From Echinococcus granulosus (lineage: Eukaryota; Platyhelminthes; Cestoda; Cyclophyllidea; Taeniidae): a stretch of DNA of 64,000 nt. The position numbers were made by a program, and so were the translations under genes. The notes below the pieces were generated by a model. It was not told where the DNA came from. It worked only from the letters and a program-made list of their open reading frames with translations, and did not search any database. Of the stretch, positions 48,919 to 59,700 are shown piece after piece; position 1 is the stretch's first letter, and the number at the start of each line of letters is the position of its first letter. The DNA lies in the NCBI RefSeq assembly GCF_000524195.1, contig NW_020170391.1:1176938-1240937 (forward strand). The letters are read 5' to 3'.

Positions 48919-51900
48919 CCCTTTGAACAGACTTACCAGTTTTGCTAATGCATATGTTTACTGAATAGCATAGGCAATTCACGCAAATTCGGCCGGTGTA
49001 TTTGTGTTTGAAACTATAGTTATTGTCAAAATCTTTAACGATATTATTTGAAATGTATGTGGATGGTTATAGTGATGGTTCATTTCCGCTGCCAAGATTG
49101 CACTCCATTTAAAATGTTAAATCACTGTCCCATCGGTCCATCAATCATCGTAAGTAGCAGTGAAGCCATCTCCACAGGTGGCCTTCGTCTGAACAGATCA
49201 CATTCCCCTCGTCCCTCCTCTGACATAAATCCTACTGCAGAATTTAACACTACCATCCTCCACCCATCTATCTGTGTGTGCCTGTACACAGGCTCTGAAT
49301 GAAGCGTTTACCCATGATCTGCTAATGTCTCTCCCTCGCAGCGTGTATGTGATCCATTTCACCTGTTTCACGTTACTCTTCCTCGGATAGAAGGGGAAAT
49401 CCTATGCCATTCCCACAATTGCAAGTGCTGTGATTATTGCCTCCTATAAAATGCATTCCAATTTTGAATTTAGGAGAAATAAGGATGCTTGCATCGTCAT
49501 AGCATTGGTATTTTCATTTGTCCCCTAAATCTTTAGACCATCCGCTTCCGTAAATATAAACTAACATTGCAACAGAATTCAAATTGTGTTCTTTGTTGGT
49601 ATTTAAATTTACTTTTTACAGTATTTCTTCCGTGAAGATTTGCTCGTAAACTTTGCTCATATGCCAAGTTTGAAGTTTTAGGTAATCGGAGAAACACTAG
49701 ATGAAAAGTTTGTCATTGCTCTATTAGAAACACAATAAACAAAAACCGACTCTATGAAGTCCTGTGGTTAATTATAAGCGCATTTTGTGAACTTATGAAA
49801 TAATAAATAAATGAAAAGTGAATTGAATTCGAGGCCAAGTAACAACTCCTGGCGTCTGATTAGTTCAAATTTAAAATAATTACCGGATTTCTTGCTAAAA
49901 GTGCCAAATTTCGAAGACAACTTCTGCTCCACACTTGCAAATCATTTTTGAAATCAGAACTCACTGGATGTTTTAGCAGAATCCAAATTTTAATGATAAC
50001 TTTTTCTCAGGCATTTATTGGCTCCGTGTCTGTCAATTCACATATTTTAAAAACAAAATTGCAAGGACTGTATTTTCATAGGAATTAACCACAGAATAAC
50101 TCTAATTGTTTGCAAACCGGTACTGATGCAGTAAAAGCATTGCACTCGATTGAACCTTAAAGCCAATTTTTCAAACACTTCAGTAGACTTTAGCACCTTA
50201 ATTACTTTGTTTACAGTGGCCTTATGAATGCATTAACATTCCAAGTCCCACTTGCGAGGCAAGTGAAATATGAAATTCACGAGTTTAAACAGATGGGATG
50301 CATATTCACTCCGAGCAATAGTTGGACAAAAGTTATGCCTTGGGCACGTAAATGAAGGCTTTGTGTTTCACAGTCAGCACTACTTTCTCTCCACCATCCC
50401 AAATTTTCTTCGAAGACGTCAAATAACTTGACCTTTGGCTAGAAAACTTGACAAAAAATCGGCAAACTAAACTGCGCTCGTCCCAAAAAAGAAGACGCGA
50501 ATTTTACTAAAACCCGGTGTTTACATTTAGTCCAGACAGCGATAAGCCGACGCAGATGGAAGGAGGGGGTAGGGGGACGGAAGCGGTGGGATGCGCAGGG
50601 GGAGAGATAGCAGCAACTCAAAATAAATGGTATACAAATACCAAGCCTCCCATCTAATTCAGTCAATCTGGAGTGTTGCTAAGGCTCTGGCCCAATGTTC
50701 ACAGTGGCTACCAGCGGTACTCGAATAGCATAAACAGACACGTGGGTAAATACTCCTCACCAAACATACCTGGCGCCATTGGGAGACATTACTCCCCCTC
50801 TTATAGTAAGTCACATCGCATATCTTTCACCGTTTTTAATGATATCGCTATTAGTTTTCCCTTACTTGGTATAGTCCGACTTACAGTCCTCAAACGATAA
50901 TAGTAATCTCACTTAGTAAGATAATGAGAGATCAGAACTTTTAATGATTTAAAAAGTGTTTCGAATCCTTAAATTCCTGGTTGCGTTCTATTAGATGAAT
51001 GGAGGAATGAGTGAAGGACAGGAATGATGAATGAAAGATCTGTTATGTGAACGGGTTTAAGGAGGAAGAGAGAGAGGAGGAATGAATGCATAACGCACGA
51101 AGTGAAACCCAAGCCACAGCGAGGGTGTGCGCAGCAAAACGTTTGGGCAAGGATTGAGCCGGTTCCAAGAAGGGGAGAGGGAGGATCGTTGTTTAAGGCA
51201 ACGGCACTGCTGAATGCAAATTACGCAAATTTGCATCCAAGTTCAACACACGCGCCTTGGAGAAATAGCCGCTTGAGACTCGGGGAGGGGAGGTGGGGTT
51301 GCCTGGTGTTTGCTGCGTTGTGCTGGAGTTATGATTCTTTCTGTGGTTGGAGAGAGAGCGGGGCGGGATCGTTCTAGAGGGGGGTGGGGGGTAGAGGGAC
51401 AGGAAGAGAGGGGTGGAAGAGGATAATTTAATGCAGGAAATTTGGGTCGCAATCTTAGTTGATCTAATTATTCATCTATTCTTAAACCTTGAATTGATTA
51501 AGGTGTGTATGATAGGCCTGTGTATGTGTGTACGTGTGTGCGTGTGCAAATAGGATTGTGTAGACATGGGACATTTCAACTCTTCTTCCTCTATAGCAAG
51601 CCAATTGTCAATGTCTGGACCTCAAACATTTTGAAATGAAATAAAATATGTGTAGGCTTTTTCTAATGATTACTTAAAATGATTTAACATTTACCAAGTA
51701 GAACTGATTTCAAACACAATTAGTAAGTCCACTCTTGAGGTCTGTAAAGCAACACAAGCAAGAATAGGTCCTTTTAAATTTAGTACAATTTTTCAATATT
51801 TTTGCTGTTGGAGTTCTAAAACTTCCACCTTCATTTAGGGAGGAGACTCACCTTTTAGGCAAACATTTAAAAGTCATCATATATTTTGAGAAATGTTGAA

Positions 51901-52894
51901 TTGTTCTCATCAAGCTCTTCCATTACACACTTTTACTTAAATAGTGGATAGTTCTTGAGGGACTTTTATTCGAAGTAATGACATTTTAACTTCCTTCCAT
52001 TATGGAAAATAAAAGAAATAAGTTTTCTTATTCATCTTATAATCCCCGAGAATTTTATCTCAATGATAAACGTGAAACATTAAAAAGTCAGTATCTGTGG
52101 TTCCGAATGCCGAGCAAAGACTTTTGCGAAGGCAGGAGAGATACCTGTAGTTGCGTGTGTTATGCACAGGTAAAGGGAAGAAGGTCATCTAAAGTACAAT
52201 TCATTCAATGAGTTGGTTTTGGTCCTGTCAAAAAACCGCGAAAGAAGTAAAAACACGGGTGAAGTTTGGGAGTGGCCAAGTAAAGGTCCCTGAGGGTGAT
52301 TTAAGGTGCATCAAAAAGGGGCGCCCTGGTTCATAAACGGTTTCGTGCTGTCCCATTGTTTACCTTCACTTGAGTGATTCAATGCGCTTGCTACTGTTGC
52401 AGTTACCTTCACTATCTCCACACTTCCCTCTGTCCACACGCCCGCACACATTCTATTCTTCCTTGGAATACCGGAAATGCCACCACCAAAAGTTTACATT
52501 TACCGTCGTGCGTGCACACAGGATTTATAACCTTGTTTCTTCAAAAAGGAGGCCTTGTGGGGCCAAAAATCAGCCACCTGCCCTGCCCTGCACAACAGCC
52601 ACCCACGTATGGTTGGAGTCCCCTTATTTTCCTCTTTCAAAATATCCTCTCTTTGAGGAAGCCAACAGTACTTCGTATGACACAGACTCGTGCATGTGTG
52701 TACACCAGATGCAAGCGACTTCAAAGACCCTTTTTCTCTCGTTTGACATAGAGGGCTACCGAAAGAGTGCGAGGAAGCGGGAGTTAAGGCTTTGAAGAAA
52801 ATTTTAATTGCCACCACCCTACTTGCCGCAGTAAAGGACAGCACAAACTTATAATTTTTAGGTGGTTTTGATAAATGACGGAGGCAAGCACCTT
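48919..52894. other. Gene-free DNA
   Basis: AT-rich apart from G-rich islands at 50560-50610 and 51160-51420 (the latter with two runs of six G around 51379-51391). No gene is supported. Confidence 0.45.
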
Positions 52895-52914
52895 TCTCTC
52901 TCTCTCTCTCTCTC
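52895..52914. repeat. TC dinucleotide microsatellite
   Basis: Ten uninterrupted TC units. Confidence 0.9.
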
Positions 52915-54856
52915 AGTGTACGTATATGTGAGTGTGTGCCCACAGACTGCGCTTTTAGTAGGCTTGCATGTAGTTTAATTAGAAGGAAGACTTGTGGGTG
53001 TGAGGGGAGGAGGGAGAGAGCAGGAGTGAGGTTTAAAGAACTTGTGATAAATGACGGAATAGCTACTCTAAAGGGTGTTCATGTGTGTGCGCTTGAGATA
53101 TCAGAGATATGCAGATTAGGAGATTGTAAATAGCCAGTAAATTCTGAAGTATTTTCTTCAATTCACCCTTGAAGTTCATTCCTAACAAAGTCTCTCAATG
53201 TCAGTTTTTGCTATGTCCGTTTTTTTACTTCGAGTTTTTACGGTTGCAATTTACTTAATCCAGCATTGAATATGAAATACGTTTTGAAGTGATGTAGCAG
53301 AATGAAATAAAAGTGGAGAAATCTGATTTAAAGAGGATTTTTAAGTCTCAATAAGCGAAACAGTGTAGTTGCTTGTTAGCATCAGATTAGAAAAGTAAGG
53401 AGTCATGAAAAATTTTTCACTTTAATCTTTTGATTGTTTTAGTGGAAGAGTCCATGATTCACTGCAGTCTTATCAAAATGAATAATGTCAGATTTTTGAC
53501 AACTGGCAAACACGACTGTAAAATTCCAAAAAAACGCAATAAATGCATTAAGTAGGCACCACATTTTTCCACCAACAGAGAGGCTATACGCGTGTACAGA
53601 GGTTATTTCTGCTTATTTGAGAGGTAGCACATTTATTAAAAGGAGAGATTCCATGTGATTTGTGCAGTTTTACGCAACCATTAACACGAAAGGTTGTGGC
53701 CTCAACGGTGGGCGAATAGTTTATTGGAGAAGCCGTTCGACTCCCATAAAATGCAACAACTTTCTGAACTAGCTAAAGGGGTTGTGAGATACGTATCTTT
53801 TAACGCAGAAACATGCACATAAATACGTACACAGGCGCATCACAACCACCACCACCACCATTAACAACACAATTTCCGCTCTTAATTACGTTTACGGATC
53901 TTCGATGCGGTCAATCTCAAGTGGCCCTGCAACGTGCAAATCGTTGCCATCCTAGTGGTGTTACCTTGTTTTATGTCCTCCCATCTTTTCTGAACTTATG
54001 CAGTTAAAATTATTTCTAGATTGCTTTATGCCAATCTAATAGTTCAGCATATTTATGAGTTTGTGCTAAGCAAAAAGCTTACTCCATTTGCGTTCCATAC
54101 TAGTCTGGAGAATCCACAACTTAAAGATAATCAAGAAAGAGCCTATGAATTGCCATCTTTTAAATGTAGTGAAGCAGACTGGTAACAAGAGATCCTGGAG
54201 TTCTTTTTCTGCCATTCGCGCGAAAGACCACTTTTATCGTGTAGTGCCTATGAAAAAGGTAATTTGTTGGTAAAAATTCCCAGTCAAAACTGCTTTCCTC
54301 AATAAATATTTGATAATTGTGTGATCACTGACAGAGACTGGTGTAGTAAGAGATGCTATCAGTTTAATTAATGTATCCGGTGTGGCTAATGCACTTCTGC
54401 AATTTTGTTGTAAATGGTACAAGCGCTTTATAACCGCCTATCTTGCACCACGATCTGGATGCATTAAGTATTTTTCTAAGGACTTCACGTACAATGGATA
54501 CATGAATGGTCTTATTGGGGAATTGTATTACTAACTGCTCTATCATTCGTTATATCTGGCTTAAATGGCCACTAGTGTTCCCGTCTAGCTCCTGCAGCAT
54601 GCGGGATTCTCCCCTAGCATTCTAAAACAACGCAATCCATTGTTCACCGCCTCATAAAATCCCAGTCTTAAATAGCGGGGACGTGAGTGTTGCAATTTAG
54701 GGAGTTTCCAGCGTTGGGAACTATCCACAGGTGGCACTCGAATGGAAGCCCCAATTAGTGCTAGGACCGGAGACTTAAAACTCTGATAAGGCGGACTGGA
54801 TAAATACCAGAATTTGGTTTGTTCGCATTGTAAACATACAAGAAAAGTAAATAACT
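52915..54856. other. Gene-free DNA before the zinc-finger gene
   Basis: Contains an ACC trinucleotide run at 53845-53860. No exon with matched splice signals and phase to coding exon 1 was found. Confidence 0.5.
53845..53860. repeat. ACC trinucleotide run
   Basis: Five ACC units. Confidence 0.75.
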
Positions 54857-54871
54857 TTTTATATTTAAAAG
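54857..54871 (+). promoter_or_regulatory. Weak TATA-like element upstream of coding exon 1
   Basis: TTTATATTTAAAAGG lies about 165 bases before the ATG. It could serve a proximal promoter whose transcript is trans-spliced at 55024. AT-rich background makes chance occurrence likely. Confidence 0.18.
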
Positions 54872-55007
54872 GAGTCTGACAAGTTCACGTTGCATTTAAA
54901 TACGTGCCGATCGATACTTTTCAGTTGTAGACAATGTTCAACATTCACCACTACGCCTTGTATGGGGTCGGCTGTGGGATTGTGCACACTGTTTCGACCA
55001 GTCGGCC

Positions 55008-55024
55008 TTATTTCTACTTTTCAG
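55008..55024 (+). promoter_or_regulatory. 3' splice (or trans-splice) acceptor before the start codon
   Basis: A pyrimidine-rich tract ends in CTTTTCAG, ten bases before the chosen ATG. It can accept either an upstream 5'-UTR exon or, as is common in flatworms, a spliced leader. The sequence alone cannot separate the two. Confidence 0.6.
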
Positions 55025-56709
55025 GTGGAAAAGCATGACCGACACGAATAACGGCTTCCCTCCGGATGCATCAGCAGTCTTTGCCCTCATGAAATCATTC
55101 AGCGATCAGCAGCTACCAATGCCCCTAACATCTGTGGATGGAAATGATTTGAGAGACACTGATGACTTGAAAAATCGCTTATTGGCTGCAGCAATGTCTA
55201 TGCTGAATGCTTCCACCATTAATCCTTCTGCTTGGCCTTCTGAGGCAAAAATTCCTACCCCTAATTCCAAACCAGACTTTGAAGCTAACTGGGATGAAAT
55301 GAATCTCACATCACAATTCTTCTCTGGATTGGCGACTCCCTCATCTGAGGCGACGACCTCCACACCCGGCGATTTTCCATTTCCCAATCCCTTCATGATG
55401 ATTCCACCCAGTTTACAGTCTATGGGGACAAAGGGTCTTCCTGCCATTGTTAATGGCAACAAAGACGAAGATTTTTGTGAGCTGTGCCAAAAGCACTTTT
55501 GCAATAAATACTACCTCCGAAAACACAAAAACGATGTTCACCGGATTCCCAGTGAACCTTTCTCGCAAATACGAAAACGTGAGGCAGGTTCTAATGAGTC
55601 CGATGATAATGACCCAACAGATAAGTCACCATGCACAAATACAAATGAATGGATGAATGTCCTTACTTCCTCAGCTGCTACAGCTCAGCAACTGGGAGAG
55701 AGCATTCCAAACCGAAGAACTCCCGTAGAAGGATTTCGAAGCATCTCCAACCCGGCAGAAACAAATGTAACATCTGAGAAGGAGCAAGTTTCGTTGTGGA
55801 TGCCCAAATCCGAGCGTAAACCTTCGCGCGTTGAACTTGGTGAGAATGCCACATTTATTCCACCCGTCGTTGCCAGTGATTCAGTTTCCAGTCCTACTCT
55901 CAGTTCTGCAGTCACCAGCAAAGCTCTTAATGCTGGAGCATTAGATATGTTCAAGTCAAGTATGGCAGCCGCAAAACTAGCAGATCGTGTCACTTGCGAT
56001 TTATGCAAAAAGGAACTCTGTAATAAGTACTTTCTTCGGACCCACAAGATTAAGGTACACGGTCTCTCACCTCAAGAGGTAGGTGTACCGATCTCAAGAG
56101 CCTCATCTGGAAAACACACAGAGAAGATCCAAGTTGAGAGTACAAGTCAAAGTCTTGAAACCTTTGGCGTACCTCCACCTCTTCCGCCGCCACTTTCACT
56201 CATGACTCCCATGCTACCATCCCAGTTCCCTGCCCCGTTGGGAAGTTTGCCTGCCTGGCTGCCTCCACAGCCCCCATCCGTAATGCCTGACATGCCAAGA
56301 CCACCCCAAGAAGAGGCGAAAAAGGACCCAGTTTCGCAGCTAATGGCGGCAAATGCATTAGTCACTTGTCCACTATGTGATAAAACAATTGGTCCGCGTC
56401 TGTTTCTGCCGACTCACTTGACCTCCGTTCATAGTCTAAGTCCGACGGACCCATCATTTTTCATTTTCATTTTGAGCGCCAGAACGCTGGACAACAATGG
56501 AGAAAGTGACGCTTCAACAGCCAAGATGACACCAACAAGCAATTCGGACCGCGAAAGCCCAACATCTACTGCCATTCAGCTGCCAAATCCTTCACTCATG
56601 CGGCTACCATCCGCCACGTCTGTTGAGAATATTAATCGGGAACAAAGTGGTATACCGCAGCTTAGTGTGCCAAACACTATGAACGGCATACTTCCACCAG
56701 CAATATCAA
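55025..56709 (+). CDS. Coding exon 1 (fingers 1-3)
   Basis: The acceptor is pyrimidine-rich and ends at AG 55023-55024. The donor is AA|GTAAGT with GT at 56710-56711. The ATG at 55035 leaves a 10-base leader. The exon encodes residues 1-558 plus one base, so the following intron is phase 1. It holds finger 1 (Cys148, Cys151, His164, His169), finger 2 (Cys321, Cys324, His337, His342) and the more diverged finger 3 (Cys445, Cys448, His461, His466). Finger 3 lacks the CNKY block but keeps all four ligands. A proline-rich tract rich in PP and LP pairs sits just before finger 3. Reading past the donor gives only 14 more intron codons before a stop at 56751-56753, so the splice is favoured. Confidence 0.9.
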
Positions 56710-59700
56710 GTAAGTTTGAGGGCCTAAAGTTCACTTTTTATTTAATTAACTGATGCGAAATTCCCTGTACCAATGCTTGTGACAGATGTTCTGTATCCTG
56801 AAAAGATTTACCCTAAAGTACATGACAACTTAAAGTTCATTTAAGTGATTGTAATCACCCCTCGTGTTCAACACTTTCATCACTAATTGTGCATTCGGCA
56901 AAAGCAATCATCTGAGTTCACTCCTTTTCTGTCAAAATAGAAATGCAAATAAACTCAATTAAGTAAATAATGACTTCATTGCTCCGACTGAGAGTAAGAC
57001 ACATAGTTGGGGTAACTATTTGCCCCTCCACCATTACCTAAGAGTATAATTCCCTTAATTTTTCATTTCTAAGCGAAGGGACATTTAGCACCAGAAATGG
57101 GTGGGAGAGATGGCAGACGACTAGTCACATGCACACGTGCGAGCGAAAGCGCATGTAAATATGCCCAATTCCTTCTGGTGCCCGCGTATCACGAATGTGG
57201 TATGGTTTTGTCAGCAAATTTGTAGCGCGTGCGCTGGCTTGACCAGTGGGGGAAAAGTTTAAAAGCACAACACGCACGCACGCATGCACATCCCTACAAA
57301 CGCACGCATACTTAGATGAAGCAATATATTTTTCACAAAAGAAAAGGGAACCTCTTTTAAACTGCAAACACGCGGCTGTTCCCATCAGGCTGACATTCAA
57401 AAGTTCCAGGTAGGCGTCTTGAAAAAAACCTTCCATCCCCCGCTCTACACACGTGTTCCTCTCCCGTCCTCCCTCCCTGCCATCTCCGCTGCCACTGTTG
57501 GGTATTGTATGGTGGTGGTGGCGGTTTTCAGACCATACCATATTAAATCACACTTCTGTGTGAGGTGTAGCAGGGATGAAGCATACTTCCATTAATTGGG
57601 CGTCTGGTTTCCATGTGATTATGGGAGGGCGAAGAGAGACTAATATGTAGCCATCCCTTCTTGCACACGTGAACACAGTGCATGAAGTGGGAATTGAAGG
57701 CGGCGGCTTCGATCTGCCCGTCATGGCGACAGCCTCGAACACTCTACTGCTGCCTCCACCGTTGGGACTCCTCTCCCCCCCGTCTGGACTCTACTCCACC
57801 CCTCCCGCCATCCAGCCGCCGCCTCCCCCAGCACCACCAACGGCGGCAGTGGGAATGGTGATCAACCCTGCCGCCTCAGCTGCCACAACAACCAAGTGGA
57901 ATCCTGTACATCTTGCCGCTTCCGGCTTGGCAGCCAAGCGTATCCTGCCTAATGGTACCACTGGCACGACTCCTCGCAAGTCACCCAATCAGATGCGCGT
58001 TCTCTGTGACATCTGTAACAAGTGGATTTGCAACAAGTATTTCCTACGCACACATAAAGCCAACAAGCACGGCATTACGAACCAAACGGTGGTGATAACA
58101 CCGACTTCACAGGCCACAGGAAGTGCAGCTAAGGGAATCGCCGTGGTGCCCCTGGACTTCAGTAAGCCTGGGAAAATTCAACAACAGCAGCCACCATCGG
58201 GGACGTCTGAAGGGACCTCAGAGTTCTTCCCCATGGGAGTGGCAGGTGGAAAGGAGGATGCTTCGGCAATCCACCCACCCATTATGGCGTCATGGTCATT
58301 TACCAATTCCAGTCCACATTCCCCTCTCCCCAGGAGTCCGCACATCCTATCTGCAGCCAACGAATCTGCCAATCCACCTGGCATTCAAGATGTAAGGTTA
58401 CTTCTCCCCATTATAAACAGTATTTTATCAACATCCACCCTAATTTGGAAAATATTCACTTTAGTCACTTTGGGTATCTTCAAAATCTGTGTATTGTAGA
58501 CGATAACAATCTCCTAGGATTTTACGAGGGCATCAAGGTATCTTATGACTATCCTCCCACAGGATAATTGCACCTAAACCACTTGACCTTGTATGTAAAA
58601 CTAAGTAATATCACGAACTAAAGCAATGATTTATTTTGACCCTAGACCTCTGTGGATCGCGGATGTCCACTTAATCTCTCCTTGAAACCATCTCCACACC
58701 GTGCGCCAGGCGTGGAGATAAAACATGGTGTCGATCAGTTCCTCGCAAACTTTCCCACAACAAACACTCCAAGATGGAGGCGTATTAAAATTCGACGAAG
58801 GAATCTACGGTTGCAAAAGGGGGCTGCGCGTGTTCTGGCAAGGGCATGCAGGCAGCTCTTTGCATTCTATCAAACATCTTCGTTACTCAGAAGGCACACG
58901 GTAAGAGTCCATTCACCATAGATACTCAGGCCAAAATCCAAGGTCTTTTCCACAGCTAAAAATATACACTTGTCTGATCAATAAATGTCGAACGACCGAA
59001 TACAAGTTGCAAAGTATCTACTCCAATCTCGAGCGCCTGCTCTTATAATTAGAGTGGACACACGCAATCTCCCTTTTTCCTGATTGTATCACATCATACA
59101 AAGCGAATGGAAGTTAAGCGATGGTAAATGATATGCCCCCAGTTGAAAGCAGTTAAGTGAGTTTAAAATAATTTTGCGTTTAAACTAACGCCGAGTGTTT
59201 CATGCAAAATCGGTAGGAGAGGGTGCCAATTAGTTCAGAGTTGCTGAGTTTAATTCAAAAATACTCACGGCAGTTCTGTCTTTTAAGTCAATCCTCCATC
59301 TATAAATGCCAATTATCGTTTTGTAGGATCGCAGCAATGGTAGGGGTGTGAATTACTTCCTTATGCAAATTTACTTTAAGCGATTCGTTAAGCAAGAGGG
59401 CAGATCAGTAAAAAACATGAAATTTATTATCCGCTGTGCATAATAAGCCCGACAGTTTGGACAGACTCATATAGATTTTCCTGGGTAGTTTTGATGAACA
59501 CTTTCTTACTGTTACAGAGGTAAGTCTTGCCGAAGAAGATAGCATTAGTTTAAGGTCATTTTAACTAAAATCTCCGGCCAGAGTGAAATATTTATCTGGT
59601 GCTGGGAGGAATGTAAGACTTTCTGCCTGAAATATTATTAGACACAAAATTACCGTTTCATGGTCCCTAGCTTGTATCAAGACTCATCACGAAGTGGCTT

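Noticed and set aside
52370..52943. Frames of 141, 125 (+) and 147 (-) codons
   Set aside because: Opposite-strand overlaps around a TC microsatellite; no domain or splice pattern.
53690..53755. Possible tRNA (TTCGACT B-box-like and TGGCCTCAACGG A-box-like segments)
   Set aside because: The T-stem and acceptor stem do not pair, so no cloverleaf can be drawn.
57669..57677. GTG start for a separate gene beginning at coding exon 2
   Set aside because: The phase-1 splice from 56709 joins exactly in frame and gives one continuous protein, so a separate start is not needed.
58652..58921. Alternative frame in coding exon 3, open over its 3' half
   Set aside because: It has upstream stops in the exon and its phase does not match either neighbouring exon.
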